NCBI GenBank assembly: GCA_026168455.1
Contig: CM047428.1
Span: 18,380,759 to 18,444,758, forward strand
Reading direction: 5' to 3'
DNA: 64,000 nucleotides
Source of the DNA: Theocolax elegans
Lineage: Eukaryota > Arthropoda > Insecta > Hymenoptera > Cerocephalidae
The notes under the pieces were generated by a model. That model was not told where the DNA came from. It did no database searches and worked only from the letters and a program-made list of their open reading frames with translations. Positions 14,001 through 26,828 of this stretch are shown piece after piece. Both the position numbers and the translations under genes were made by a program. Position 1 is the first letter of the stretch; each line of letters opens with the position of its first letter.

Positions 14001-17000
14001 CTTTATAAATTTAAGTTAAAATATAAGATATAAAAATAAATGATAATTTAATTTAGTATATCACATTAATATATATTTAATAGACATTGAAATTATTAAC
14101 TTTTATTGTATATTAACAAATTAAATTAAAATTTGTTTAAAATAGTTTTCTTCTCGTGTGTTTTAGTAATCAATTTTTAATATCTAATTTAATCAGAGAA
14201 TATTTTTTCGTATATCAAATATCATGTACCACGTTATTTCATCATGTATGTTCAACTACTATAGTTTTGTAAAACAACTTTTGTTACTACATAAACATTT
14301 TTTAAACGAGTATACATGCAAAGAATTTTATTATAAAATTTGTCATGACAACACGACAAATCTGGGTCATTCGATTATTAAATTAATAATTCATATGACA
14401 ATTTGTATCGATTTTTTAATAAATATTTTGACTTTGTAACTTAATCAAATTTAATTAAAACATTAAAATTAAATTTTATTAAAACATTCTCTGTTTGTAT
14501 GTGCGTGTATTTTCGCGAATTTTCGTTGACTATTAAAAAAATTAATTAATTTGTTTTTTGACTAATTGTAAGTATTATATCTTACAGTACAAGGATTGTG
14601 CATTAAACATTTAAAAAAAACTCAAGGATTCTTCAGTTTATTTATATAAGTACAAAATTGATTACGGCATAAATTCTATCGTTATGTAAGTTTGATTATC
14701 GAACAATATTCCGCGATCAAAGCAAATGTACATAGTAATAATGATGTTAAACGTCGTCTTCTAGAATCGATGTTTCTTAATTTAGACGCGACAGTAATCC
14801 ATAAATGGAATGACTATTTTAACGAAAATTGAAACAATCGATTTCCATAGCTCTATAAATATTTTCGACTTTAAAATAAATTTCCATTCAAACAAGCATA
14901 TGTTACTGCGTGATTAATAATATTTTGACGGTTCGCTGAATATTTATACTATCAGCAAATAGAAAGAGTAATTTGGAGGTATATACAGAAATATACATAT
15001 ATATTTTCTAAATGATAAATATCGGTAAAATTTTGGGTTTCACTTAAATGGATTCATCTTTAAATGTTTCTCACAGGTCCTCAGACAATTATGTATGTAG
15101 AACATATACCGTCGACGTCTAGCCAAGTTGTTAGTTCGTCGATAATAATTTTCTACGAGAAGTAATTTTTGTTACAGCAGTCGCGTCAATACTTCGATTC
15201 CGGAAAATCAGGAAATTAGGACGCGACAATTCAAGTGGTTTCCGTGCTAGAGCTCGTTTTATTTTACAATCGATATCCGGGCCTTGTTAATTTGCACCGA
15301 ATTCAACCGTTTCGAGTGTGGATTATTTACAGGGAAAACGTTCAAAAAATTGTACTAACGAACTGAATTATAAAAAAATTCATCACAATGCAAGTTCCAA
15401 TAATTTATCGAGATTTTAGTTAGTCTCGTTAACTAATACAAATGTTTCTGTACAAATTGATTGCAGTTTTTCATGTACCTCGATTCGAAAAACGATAAAT
15501 ATAATTTAACGAAAAGATAATATATTAATAAAAATTTGATTATTAAATATTTACAGCTTAAATATACTGTTTATTAATACTATACATCAAATGCGTAAAT
15601 TATTTAATACCATTCAAAAACTATTAAGTTAGATAACAATTTTTATTTGAGATACTTTATTGAAAATGCTTACTTATGACTAACATCGTAAAACATATTT
15701 TATTATTAAGTAATTGTTTGGTGTAATATAATATTTTAATCGCTACATAAAAAATAATAAATTCCTAAACGTTTTCCCTTAAAAATTACTGGTATATTTT
15801 TGTATTTAAAATTCTGCAAATATCGTTTTATATATAGACGAATTTACAAGCTTCATCGGGTCAATTACCAAAAAATTTGCACCTCAATCGAAAAAAAATG
15901 TAAATGCCCTCAGTTTTTTCGCCATTGATAATGCAAGGCTCGTTAAACAAACAAAAAAGCAGAAAATAGTAAAAAAAAGAAAAGTGTATATCGAAAGAGT
16001 TTGCGTCAGCGTTTGCAGAGTAACAGCAGCATTTACGAGTTTAGCGAATAAACGTATATTGGTTTATTGGCGATTAATACCGGTATAAGTGGATGATTAT
16101 TAATTAATGAATCATCCCAAGAAGATGGCTTTAACGATCGACGTCATATTAGTCGGAACGCGAGTATATGATAATGTGAATTTATATGTGTGAAAAAAAA
16201 ACTGATTGATTTATTGATTGTCTCAAATTTGCTATGCTAAAGTTAAATATAGACACATATCTATGAGATGCATGTATTGCATAAACACGATTCGCGATAA
16301 AAATATTTATTAGACATGATCAAGATGCTGTAGGAATTTCGTTAAGGTATATACATACAATTTGATTATTTACCTTTTTTGAACTGCATAGCAATTCCTT
16401 ATGAATTTGACATTGGTTTTTGATAAATATATTGAAGTTATTAACGAAAAATAATGGAATATAATTATAAATAAACAGATTAGAAAATTAATAACGAAGA
16501 ACGATACGCATATTATAAGTACATATCCGTCTATTTTTGACGTAAATTTATAGATGTATTAACTTATAAAAAATACATCATCCTATCATTAAATTATTTG
16601 CTTAAACATTATACACGGTCAATTAGATATTATAAATATAATAAATTCAAGGAATAACGGTAATACATTATTAAAATTACCTAATTTGCGTCATACCGAG
16701 CGTTTAATAATATACACCATATATATTCGCACGCGTCAACAAGTAATATTCTAAACAAAACTAAAAGGAAAAAATAATGACTAGATTATGTCAAAGACAT
16801 AAAAGCTACACACATAACGTTTTACCGAACGAACTGCTTATAAATAACCGCTCGATAATATATGTCCGAACGATCGATTGCAATACGTCGGTTTTCCACA
16901 ATTTCGAATATTTCTCGTTGTCGCCAGCGGCGTTGTTAATTCGCGCTCCTCTCCAATTCCACAACGTGCGTACGTATACATCACATATAGGTATATGTGT

Positions 17001-17724
17001 ATATACGTACACGTGACGCGAGGTCAATTTTTTAATTGCATCGGTTTTTCGACTCGTTTTTTGCTCGTCAGTCCGTTTTATTCCGGTAGACCAGTGAGTT
17101 CGCGTTCGGTGTGCTTTCGAAAAAAGCAAAAAAAAAAAAAAAAAGAAAAAGCACGAGAACCGCGATTTTACACTCGAGTGGATCCTTTTCCGATGGCGCC
17201 TTTGCTTGAAAGAGCTTGTTTAAGTATGAAATTTCACGTGTATAATGGAACCCGTCTCGTTTGCGGGTTTCTCGATGAATGGCTGGTTGGTGTTTATGAC
17301 CGTCGGCACGGCTGCATACCTATATATCTTTGAAGATGCTTTGTCTCTTCGATATTTAGGTTGAAATATATAATTAACGGACGAAATTTCGAATTTTTTT
17401 TCCGTACAGAGGGAAATGTTACGTAATTAGAAAAAAAAATACATAATCAGAAAAATGTTGTATAAAAAAAGAACTAGTAATAAAAAATTTTATAGGCACA
17501 TTAGTGAAATTTAACTAGTTTTCGACATATTAAAAAGACATTATGTGTCCAATATTAAAATTAGAAGTTACGTTACATATAATATAATAATTAAATTAAA
17601 ATCACGGGCTTAAATACAGATTGTAAGCGATAAATCGCTTTATTTAAAGTTTTTATTTTCTAAATACATATCCAATTACGTAAGCTAATCATCTCCCGAA
17701 AATTTAACTCATTATAATCATAGT
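11081..17724. other. intron of E78-like gene, middle part
   Basis: No gene seen. It contains a GC-richer island at 11980-12170 ending in a (GA)n run at 12112-12136, and another at 13280-13700 with a (CT)n run near 13720-13740. The rest is AT-rich. Short ORFs here are low-complexity shadows. The islands might be regulatory. Confidence 0.5.
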
Positions 17725-17796
17725 GCGATGGTGGTGTAATGGTCAGCATAGTTGCCTTCCAAGCAGTTGATCCGGGTTCGATTCCCGGCCATCGCA
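17725..17796 (+). tRNA. tRNA-Gly (anticodon TCC)
   Basis: A 72-nt cloverleaf. The acceptor stem GCGATGG pairs with CCATCGC, followed by discriminator A. The anticodon loop CTTCCAA gives TCC. The T-arm GGGTTCGATTCCC doubles as pol III box B, and GTGTAATGGTC resembles box A. A T-run directly downstream (from about 17799) serves as a pol III terminator. The gene lies inside the receptor intron on the opposite strand. A second tRNA-Gly(TCC) is at 33012-33083. Confidence 0.95.
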
Positions 17797-20700
17797 CATT
17801 TTTTTTTATTTTTTTTTTTAATATATATCGTTTTATATAATTATATTTATCAAATACTCAATATTTATTAATTTATTTAAATATTTTAATTATTATTAAC
17901 ATAATTATAAATTATTTCGTTATTTATTTTAAGATAATATGAGTCGTAAAAAATTCTTAGAATACTTCAATTAAATTTATTGTATAATATGTTTACCAAT
18001 TATGGTAATAATCGTTATTCAAATAATTAAGTGGATTATAAGAGGTACATGCAAATTGCAGTTGCAGTACTTTTCAGTGATAAAAATCCACGTTAAGTCA
18101 GACTATCTCATACTAATTTTAAAAATCAAACTTTATTGTACGATGCGATTCGTTAGGATAATAATATTATTGTAAATTTATAACTATTTTTATTTTATGT
18201 AAAGCCCGAAACAATTAATTTATTCAATAACATTGTTTTAAAATTATGCTTATGTATACATTATAAGGATTAATAAATAAATCAAATGAAGAACCAAAAA
18301 ATAATCAAACATTATATCATTGTTTTGCATTTATCATTTATAATTTAAATAAATAAAAATTAAAGCATAATGCGGTTACAAAAAAGTCAATATCAATAAA
18401 GCTATGAAATTAGATAAGATTGTCGGTATCCTTGTAATTAATACAAACATAGGTCATTAAATACTTAACGATATAAAGTTGAAACCTAACATTAAGTTAA
18501 AAGAACAGCAATAAAAGTGTAAATCACGAATCTTATTATCAACATTAATTAACGCCAATAAAGAAAAAACAAAAAATAGGCGTTCCCTATCATGACGCTA
18601 TGAAGTAAATGAATAATTAAAAAAAAATGTTAATAACCACCAGCAATATACGTCGAATTAAGATACATCCATATACGCCCTTTCACTTCTTCTCCCTACA
18701 TAGGAAAAGAAAAGCTAATCGGTAATTACGAGGGATTCGTATAATAAAATTATTCCCTACACGAAACGTGTAATAATAATAAAACTTTGGACGCGCGCAG
18801 GTACAGACCGTTAGGTACCTCATATATACATATATATATATACATAGTCATGTAGCACCGGCCTTAGGGCTTCCGTGTTTTTCGATCGCGAAGCCGCGGA
18901 TTTATTCGCTCGCAAGCGCGCCCGCGCGCGCACTTTTCATCCCGCACATTTACCTCGTCGCTCGCGTTTTACCCGCGATAACGAAGCGGAATGATTTTTC
19001 CATTCTTTTTTTTTTTTATTTCTGAGGAACGAAATTGCTTCCTGAATGGCGATATCGTTATCGTGGCGCGCTTTTCTTCGCTTCTTGTCGTGAGATTTAT
19101 TCGCTATGTATTATAAGTGGAAAGGGGATTATTTCGTGTCTTATATAGAATAAAAGGGTCTACGAAATTTTCGTATATTTTGTCATAATCGGATGGTAAA
19201 GTGGTAATGTCGGATACGATGTTTTTAAAAAAGGACATTATTGCGTTTAGCCGAGTTATTGGAAACAAGCGATTTTACAGAGGAATATTACAAAATTTAA
19301 ACTGAAAATTGGGTATGATCGAATTTCTAAATGAATTGCAGTAATAGCCCCTGTTTACAATGCTGATTGAATCGATTTTGTAGCTTTAGATAAATTAATA
19401 CCTGTCCGGAATATTAATAGAGGAAACTTTGTTACGCAATTACCTTCAGTATATGTATTTGAATAATGAACGAAAGTTGTTACAATAAAATATTGTTTAC
19501 TATTTATCATTTAATAGTATCATCATCCAACTACCACGATTATTTGCCGTTTTTATTATCATTATTAAAATGCAACTACGTGGTTTAAGGTCTCATTAAT
19601 ATTTTCACAGTTTTATTTCGTGATAATTTTTTATGCACGACATTATATCGAAGCATTTAATTTAGTTTACATATATTTGGAAATTATTTAAATTTAACAA
19701 CTCAGTTATTCCGACGATAAGAAATTTCTACTGTTAGATATCGTACGCAAAAGAATATGTAGTTCAAAATTAGTTCTTATCAATAAGATATTTTCGAATT
19801 TTTTTAAATTAATGAATTACCGACAATTAATTTATTATACAGTTTCATAGAAATATTGAAGGTATCGCGCGTATTTATTAGAATAAAACTGTTGTGATGA
19901 AATATCTTCTTGAGGACAGGTGCAGAGTACATAAACGCGTAGAGGTTCGTTGAAGGAAAAGTGAAAAAGAGTGAAATCCGTCATTTTAACGCAGAAAATG
20001 AATCTCGAGTGCGCAAAGGAAAACAAAGAAATGTGGATAAAAAAGACGTAAAAAAAAAGATAAAGAGAAAAAGAAAAAAGAGCATAATCTATCGGTCGAT
20101 CTGGGATGCATCGCTCAGTGCGCGCATTCGGCCGAATGATGGAGGAGTCCGACTCAATCTCTCGCTTATCGCGAGTCAAGTCACCGAGCCATTTTATGGC
20201 TATAAATTACTTGGTAATCGAACTCCCCGCCTCTCCTCCAGCATGCAGTGCACTTGTATATATCCTTTCGCTCTTCTCCCGAAGGCTGATCGATCGAAGC
20301 CGTCTCGTTACCTTCCACTATATATACGGGAGAAGGATGGATGCGAATCGAGAGGGAGAACGAGCAAATTGAGCGCGGGAGGCATCGGGTGCCAGTCGAG
20401 ATCCTCTTCAGATGGACGATCGAGGAAGAACGTGTGTGTACGTACATATGTATACGTCTATACGCACCTACACGGATGTATATACCTATATACATGTACA
20501 CGCACCTGAAGGTACACTCATCCTATGACGCTGTGGTGTGCTTGACGTTTACAAGATTTTTCCATTTTATTTTTTATCCAAATACGTATATTCTCGGCGA
20601 ATTTCGTTGAGATACTTGTAATAAAATTAAAATGACGTCGGATCATTCGTACATATTGATACATTACACGTCGAAGCATTAAATTCTGATCTAGACGTTA

Positions 20701-21455
20701 ACTGATGCAATTTAAATTGTAATTAATTTAATGCGGATTGATGATTGATGTTGAAGGATTGAGTGTTTGAATTAGTAAATTTTCGCGGTTATAATTACAT
20801 GGATTCGTCAAACGAATGTTTCATTGAGGTAATTACGGTCGGATTGTTACATAAAATTTAACAATGCGTATATAGAAGCGCAATTTATTGATTTCCTGGT
20901 TACACTGGTACTTTGTAAAATAATTAATACTTATTTGTAATAATTATGTTCTACCTCTCGCATTACGGACACTCGCACAATGCGACATTTTTCGCATTTA
21001 ATTTCCCCTTATTGTCAATTCACGCGAAAATAAGCGGAAAATAAATAAAATAAAATACGAGATAACTATTATCATCCTAAAACCCCAACCGCGAAGCATA
21101 AATTCAAAATAAAAGAGCCATTCTTATTAATATCACGGCGCGCATTAGATTCTCGTAAAGTGTACGAGCGTTCCACGCGAGCCTTCTTATGCCTATTTTC
21201 AAAGAATAAGACGCAAAACACGCACGTAAAGCATAAATTCATTCGCATAAAATGTCCTACATAATTCCAACAGCGTATTCACGTATATACGTGTGTATAC
21301 GTATATATATGTAAAACGTATGTTTCGCGGTAACAAGCGTCAACGGAACTCGTGCACTCATACCTTGGTGATCGTAAAAAAAATACCAGAGGGGGGGGGG
21401 GGGGGGGAGGCGGGAGGAGGCTGGTAAGAAAAAGTATATACAGGTCGAAACTCAC
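17797..21455. other. intron of E78-like gene, right part
   Basis: Mostly AT-rich without recognisable genes. A CpG-rich island at 18785-19000 and GC-richer sequence at 19900-20530 stand out. A lysine/arginine-rich open frame at 19961-20509 overlaps equally long frames in other phases and has no domain, so I do not call it. Either island could be an alternative promoter or enhancer of the receptor gene, which is inference only. Confidence 0.45.
21391..21408. repeat. poly-G tract
   Basis: A run of about 17 G on the plus strand (poly-C on the receptor's coding strand) roughly 50 bp inside the intron after the first-finger exon. On the transcribed strand this is a poly-pyrimidine tract, though far from the next acceptor. 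Confidence 0.9.
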
Positions 21456-21580
21456 TTTACAACCCTCGCAGCTGGTGACTCCGTAATGATAGCCGCTCGC
21501 CTTGTCGCCGCAGACTTTGCACGGCACGAAGCTCTTGGCGGGTGTCGAGCTGTTCGAGTCCGCAGCAGCGTAGTGTTGTT
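21456..21580 (-). CDS. E78: E78-like nuclear receptor, exon with first zinc finger
   Basis: Internal exon of a nuclear hormone receptor, 125 bp, read on the minus strand. It opens after a CAG acceptor (21581-21582 on the complement) and closes with the donor AAA|GTGAGT. It encodes 41 residues ending [20 protein letters not shown] plus CK, the first C4 zinc finger of the DNA-binding domain with the P-box CEGCK. The intron falls directly after CEGCK, a position used by many nuclear receptors. The finger sequence fits the E78/Eip78C (NR1E) group better than E75, HR3 or FTZ-F1 as I remember them. E78 is an ecdysone-induced nuclear transcription factor acting in the moulting and oogenesis cascade. 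The matching second-finger exon is at 6830-6971. The upstream first exon(s) were not found. A 17-G homopolymer tract lies about 50 bp downstream, inside the intron. Confidence 0.85.
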
Positions 21581-22606
21581 CTGTAAATGAAAACAAGGGA
21601 GGTTTTCCTTTAATATGAATAGAAGAGACTACGTAACCTGGTGAGAAAATGTATGTAATGGTTTTCTTAAGGATCTTAAAAAAAATGTAAGATGTGTTTC
21701 TAACGTTACGTGGATGTTAAGAAAATTAATTGTCATGGTTGGATTTATATCTGTGTGTACCTATATTTATAAGGAGGTGGATAATTGTGTTTTATATTAC
21801 ACGAGAGTTGAATCATGCGATGTAATAAATTTTAACGTTGAATTTAGATTGTAAAGGATTTAATAAAACGCGTGTATAGTTAGACAGTTTGTCGTCCAAT
21901 TTATTAGTGGTGATTTAGTTTATTAAACCTTCAGATTACACTTGAACTGTTTTAATTAATATATATATATCTGTACAAACATTTAGCTAGTAATTAACAG
22001 ATTTACTATTATTTAATTGTAAACTATTGTAATGATATATAGTTATTTTCTAAAGACACGTTAATTGATTTATATTATTTTATTTGAATGATACAGAGAT
22101 TTGAGTTGTACTATGCGTCTTTTCTAATATAACCAATCAATATTCTTACATGAAATTCAAATCTATGTTATTAATGTCTCGTTTTCACTTCGAAATATTC
22201 ATTTTTTCGAAATGTGACGAACATTAAAATACTTTTCGTTTGTAAAAAACATCAAATGAAGAAAAAGTATAAAACATTCCAAAGAAGATAAGAGGTTTAG
22301 AAGAACAATTCAAATGATGTAAAGGAAAAGATAAACATCGCAACAGCAGCAGCCCTGACACAATTAACGGCACTTTCTTTAGAGGAAATCATATTTATCA
22401 GCCAAATTAAGTTGTAAGATTTTATATTAAAATATATTTTGTAAATTCTATCCTCTTTACGTTATAACCTTATGTGCTTTTAATTCATTGTCAACGAAAC
22501 AGATCAAAACGTTATGGCATTTTATAAATGTAAATTTGATTCGCTTTAATTATTTCTATGATTAATGTATTATCTCGAGAATATTGATTTTTTTGTTATC
22601 AATATA

Positions 22607-22889
22607 CACTAAAAAAATGGACTCTTGTTCTTAGAGGAATTCTTCTTAAATATGATTTAAACGGAAAATCTGGTTATTCTAAAATGATTTTTTTTACAAT
22701 CAAGTGGATTTTTTGATAATTAAATGGAATCTACTTTAGAAAAAAATTGGATTTAACTCAAAATACCAATATCCTAAGATTAAGTATATTCTATTGATTA
22801 TAGAAGAATCATTTTAGAGTAAGCAGAGTTCCGTTTAAGTCATATTTAAGAAAAATTCCTTTGAGACCAAGAATCACTTTTTTTCAATG
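22607..22889. mobile_element. Fold-back MITE with TA target site
   Basis: A 283-bp element whose halves are imperfect inverted repeats. It begins CACTAAAAAAATGGACTC and the complement of its end reads CATTGAAAAAAAGTGATTC. The arms share AAATATGA(T/C)TTAAACGGAA and CTAAAATGATT. It is flanked by TA on both sides (22605-22606 and 22890-22891), as expected for Tc1/mariner-type MITEs. No coding capacity. Confidence 0.7.
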
Positions 22890-22951
22890 TATACGCATAT
22901 TTTCATTCTTTACTCCACATGCTAATGCTTCAAGTTCTTCGGCAAATATGA

Positions 22952-23640
22952 TGTTATGTATGATCATATTTGTAGTAAAAATTATTGTTTAAATTTAATG
23001 TTCTAGTAAATCAGTAAATGCACGCTTGCTTATTTTTCTTTGTAGTTTGTATTAATTATATTTTGTGTAACGAATATATATATTAATTTTTGTGTAAAAT
23101 GAATAAAACGATAAATATAGCTGTGCAGCTTCGTTGCTTGACGAACGGAACTCGCCGGGCTGACAATGCATAGACTAGCGAGGAATCCGAGCCTCTTTCG
23201 GCAATTGCTGAGTTCGCGTCTAGATCCTACCGTGGGACCAGAGTTTCGAAGGTGTTCGTCGCGATTTTTGTACATGCGACGTTATCAGTCCGCGGGCGCA
23301 TTCGGTACAGTAAAGACGTTTAATTATAATCAATTAAATCAAGTTCAAATTTACACGCTCTCTTCTTATTTCTTATCTGCATCAATCAGTCTCCTTATAC
23401 CTGTAGCCACTATCCTACCACTCGTCATTTTAAATCTTTGCTTTTATAAGAAAAAGAGGAAAAAACGTAAGGATCCGCAGGGGTTCCCGCGCCTATTCGA
23501 AAATTCTTTAACAGCTCGTCTACGCTGATCTGGTGGCTCCCTGCCCATCACCAAGGAGGTCGATCGAGGACACACGGGTCCTTCCAAAAAAAATCATTAT
23601 AGCGAGGGAAAGCTCCGAACGGAGAATCCTTTCTATAACA
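22952..23640 (+). repeat. 5' LTR
   Basis: 689 bp, TGTTATG...CTATAACA. It contains AATAAA at 23102-23107 as a candidate polyadenylation signal. The open frame 23166-23528 inside it recurs in each LTR copy and is not taken as a gene. Confidence 0.92.
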
Positions 23641-23642
23641 AC

Positions 23643-23660
23643 TGGTGACAGCGTTTCGGA
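23643..23660 (+). promoter_or_regulatory. putative primer-binding site
   Basis: TGGTGACAGCG starts two bases after the 5' LTR, the place and TGG start expected of a tRNA primer-binding site. I could not assign the tRNA. It is repeated in the duplicated leader at about 24853. Confidence 0.6.
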
Positions 23661-24252
23661 TATTTATCGACCTCATCGAAAGCTAAGTAATTTCTATTCA
23701 TTGTCTTTTTTTTTGTAACAAAATTACATTTTTCTGAATCAGCGATAAATTGTTTTATCCTCATTAATTTAAATTAAAGTTTTATACAGTGATATGACTA
23801 ACTAAGATTTACGTTAATTTAAACGTATGTTTTTCTTTTTCATTATTAACTCTTATACCACAAATAGTTGCAACAAATTAAAATTATTTTATTTATAATA
23901 AATTTTTCCTTTTTCTCTTATGTATTTTTGATTGGAAAATATTTAAATGGTTAATTACATTACCTTTTTCATATAATGTAACTAATATAATAGTTTCAAT
24001 TAATTTAAAAAAAAATCTTTCATATCTTAGTATTTATTAAAATTCATATTGCAATTTTTTGTAGATAAAAAAATAATCATTTTTATATAACATTATAATA
24101 TTATTATAATATAATTATATTTTTTTATGTAAAATACAAGCTTTACAGTGCCGTGACGTGTTGTGTTTCATTTTATTTTGCGCATACTCGTAACGTGATA
24201 GATCGATTAAATAAATTCTTATTTTATAGCTGTAAATTTTGATTTTTTTTTA

Positions 24253-24850
24253 TAGTTTGTATTAATTATATTTTGTGTAACGAATATATATATTAATTTT
24301 TGTGTAAAATGAATAAAACGATAAATATAGCTGTGCAGCTTCGTTGCTTGACGAACGGAACTCGCCGGGCTGACAATGCATAGACTAGCGAGGAATCCGA
24401 GCCTCTTTCGGCAATTGCTGAGTTCGCGTCTAGATCCTACCGTGGGACCAGAGTTTCGAAGGTGTTCGTCGCGATTTTTGTACATGCGACGTTATCAGTC
24501 CGCGGGCGCATTCGGTACAGTAAAGACGTTTAATTATAATCAATTAAATCAAGTTCAAATTTACACGCTCTCTTCTTATTTCTTATCTGCATCAATCAGT
24601 CTCCTTATACCTGTAGCCACTATCCTACCACTCGTCATTTTAAATCTTTGCTTTTATAAGAAAAAGAGGAAAAAACGTAAGGATCCGCAGGGGTTCCCGC
24701 GCCTATTCGAAAATTCTTTAACAGCTCGTCTACGCTGATCTGGTGGCTCCCTGCCCATCACCAAGGAGGTCGATCGAGGACACACGGGTCCTTCCAAAAA
24801 AAATCATTATAGCGAGGGAAAGCTCCGAACGGAGAATCCTTTCTATAACA
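24253..24850 (+). repeat. partial internal LTR copy (tandem duplication)
   Basis: 23043-24252 (LTR minus its first 91 bp, plus the leader) is repeated as 24253-25462 with a period of 1210 bp. The junction is in a T-rich stretch ending TATA. This internal LTR therefore lacks the normal LTR start and has no target duplication, so it arose by internal duplication rather than a second insertion. Leader copies differ by a few small indels in A/T runs. Confidence 0.88.
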
Positions 24851-25511
24851 ACTGGTGACAGCGTTTCGGATATTTATCGACCTCATCGAAAGCTAAGTAA
24901 TTTCTATTCATTGTCTTTTTTTTGTAACAAAATTACATTTTTCTGAATCAGCGATAAATTGTTTTTATCCTCATTAATTTAAATAAAGTTTTATACAGTG
25001 ATATGACTAACTAAGATTTACGTTAATTTAAACGTATGTTTTTCTTTTTCATTATTAACTCTTATACCACAAATAGTTGCAACAAATTAAAATTATTTTA
25101 TTTATAATAAATTTTTCCTTTTTCTCTTTATGTATTTTTGATTGGAAAATATTTAAATGGTTAATTACATTACCTTTTTCATATAATGTAACTAATATAA
25201 TAGTTTCAATTAATTTAAAAAAAAAATCTTTCATATCTTAGTATTTATTAAAATTCATATTGCAATTTTTTGTAGATAAAAAAATAATCATTTTCTTTAT
25301 ATAAACATTATAATATTATTATAATATAATTATATTTTTTTATGTAAAATACAAGCTTTACAGTGCCGTGACGTGTTGTGTTTCATTTTATTTTGCGCAT
25401 ACTCGTAACGTGATAGATCGATTAAATAAATTCTTATTTTATAGCTGTAAATTTTGATTTTTTTTTATAAATCGTTTTGTGACTTCATTTAACCAAGTAT
25501 TCACGAGAATA

Positions 25512-26828
25512 ATGAGTGAAGAATTTAAAAATATGGATCCTGCTAAGTTAGCTGAGTTTTTAAGTGAATTGGAAGAACGTGAAAAACTCGTAGCCGAATG
25601 TGAAAAAGCTCAAAGGGATATCGCGTTACAACTTGAAATTGAACGAGCGCGTGCCGACGCCGCCGCTCGCGAATTGATAAACGAAACAAAACGTCGCCTC
25701 GATGTTGAAGCCGATCTTAAAACCGTGCTAGAAAATGTGGATAATCGAAAATTACGAAAAACTAACCCGACGGACGGTCCCGCGGACACGAGCCAGTGTG
25801 AATCCGACAAATATTTCACGGATAAAATCGCGAATAGCGGAGATAGAACAGTAAAATTTCCTGACGTGCCGGATGTGACTTCAAAATTTCTCGATCAAAC
25901 ACATACAAATAATGAAACAGATAAGGACATAGAAGAAATGCGTGTACGTTTTCGTAACCTTCGTTCCTCGACGCCGGTGTCGAAACCTGAAAAAGAGACG
26001 CAAGATAACGTAACAAGTGAATCAAAAACTAACCCGACGGAATCGTATAATAATAGTTTAACAATGATCGCGATTAAGAACGCAATCGCGAATGTTCCGA
26101 CGTTTGATGGAACAAATTTATTACAGTTTATTCGTAGTTGTAAACGTGTTGCGAATCTAGCGCCTAAATTTATGGAAAAAGACGTAATTAATTTATTGAA
26201 AGTTAAGATGACCGATAGCACATTTAATTTAATTGAAGAGTTTAAATTTGAGTCTTTACGTGATTTTGTCGATAAACTAAAACGAGTTTTCTCGCCCACC
26301 GAAACTTTAAATAATTTGCGTGGAAAATTAGATGCAATTGTTAAAAAACGGGATGAATCATTAGTGGATTATATTAACCGCGTAATGGACATACGTGACG
26401 CGATAATTAATAGGAAACGGTTAGATACGGACGACGATCTTACGGTTTACGAACTTCAAGAGATTGAACGCGAGGTCATTGATGGTTTAAGGGACGGTTT
26501 ATCTCCCACGTTTCGGTCACGCCTTGCACCGCCTGCAGGTTTAACACTATCTCAAGTAGTTGACAACGCGATTTTTGTAAGCAAACAATTCGAGCGAGAT
26601 CGTGAAAAACACGGCTTTAACTATCAAGGACGAAACTTTCCTCGATCCGGTGAAAATCAAACGCTTAGGTCCGACAATGCTAATCGTGACTCGCGAAACG
26701 GAAATAATAATAATAATCGATACTTAGTAAATAGTGTTTCTAATGACGACGGATGCATCCGATTTCGCGATAGGAGGTGTGTTATCACAGCTAAAAGAAA
26801 ACGTATATTTGCCAATCGCATATGCTAG
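25512..26828 (+). CDS. gag: Gag of Ty3/gypsy-type element, 3' end fused out of frame
   Basis: The open frame extends from 25479, but the first ATG is 25512 (MSEEFKNMDPAKLAEF). The N-terminal 60-70 residues are Glu/Lys/Arg-rich and likely coiled coil. They are followed by a Ser/Thr-rich linker and a capsid-like region (about residues 190-390 containing FIRSCKRVAN and a YINRVMDIRDAI segment). No zinc knuckle is visible, as is usual for errantivirus Gag. Near 26730-26745 a deletion joins gag to pol. From there gag is read out of frame for about 30 codons to the stop at 26826-26828, so the natural Gag C-terminus is lost. Gag forms the particle shell. Confidence 0.8.
   Translation: MSEEFKNMDPAKLAEFLSELEEREKLVAECEKAQRDIALQLEIERARADAAARELINETKRRLDVEADLKTVLENVDNRKLRKTNPTDGPADTSQCESDKYFTDKIANSGDRTVKFPDVPDVTSKFLDQTHTNNETDKDIEEMRVRFRNLRSSTPVSKPEKETQDNVTSESKTNPTESYNNSLTMIAIKNAIANVPTFDGTNLLQFIRSCKRVANLAPKFMEKDVINLLKVKMTDSTFNLIEEFKFESLRDFVDKLKRVFSPTETLNNLRGKLDAIVKKRDESLVDYINRVMDIRDAIINRKRLDTDDDLTVYELQEIEREVIDGLRDGLSPTFRSRLAPPAGLTLSQVVDNAIFVSKQFERDREKHGFNYQGRNFPRSGENQTLRSDNANRDSRNGNNNNNRYLVNSVSNDDGCIRFRDRRCVITAKRKRIFANRIC

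Noticed and set aside
16878..17333. 151-residue frame
   Set aside because: Contains a poly-A-coded Lys run, overlaps opposite-strand frames, nothing recognisable.
19961..20509. 182-residue Lys/Arg-rich frame
   Set aside because: Similar-length frames overlap in other phases and strands; low complexity, no domain, no splice context.
23166..23528. 120-residue frame MHRLARNPSLFRQ..., also at 24376 and 31406
   Set aside because: It lies inside the LTR and is identical only because the LTR copies are; no domain, and its position spans LTR signals.
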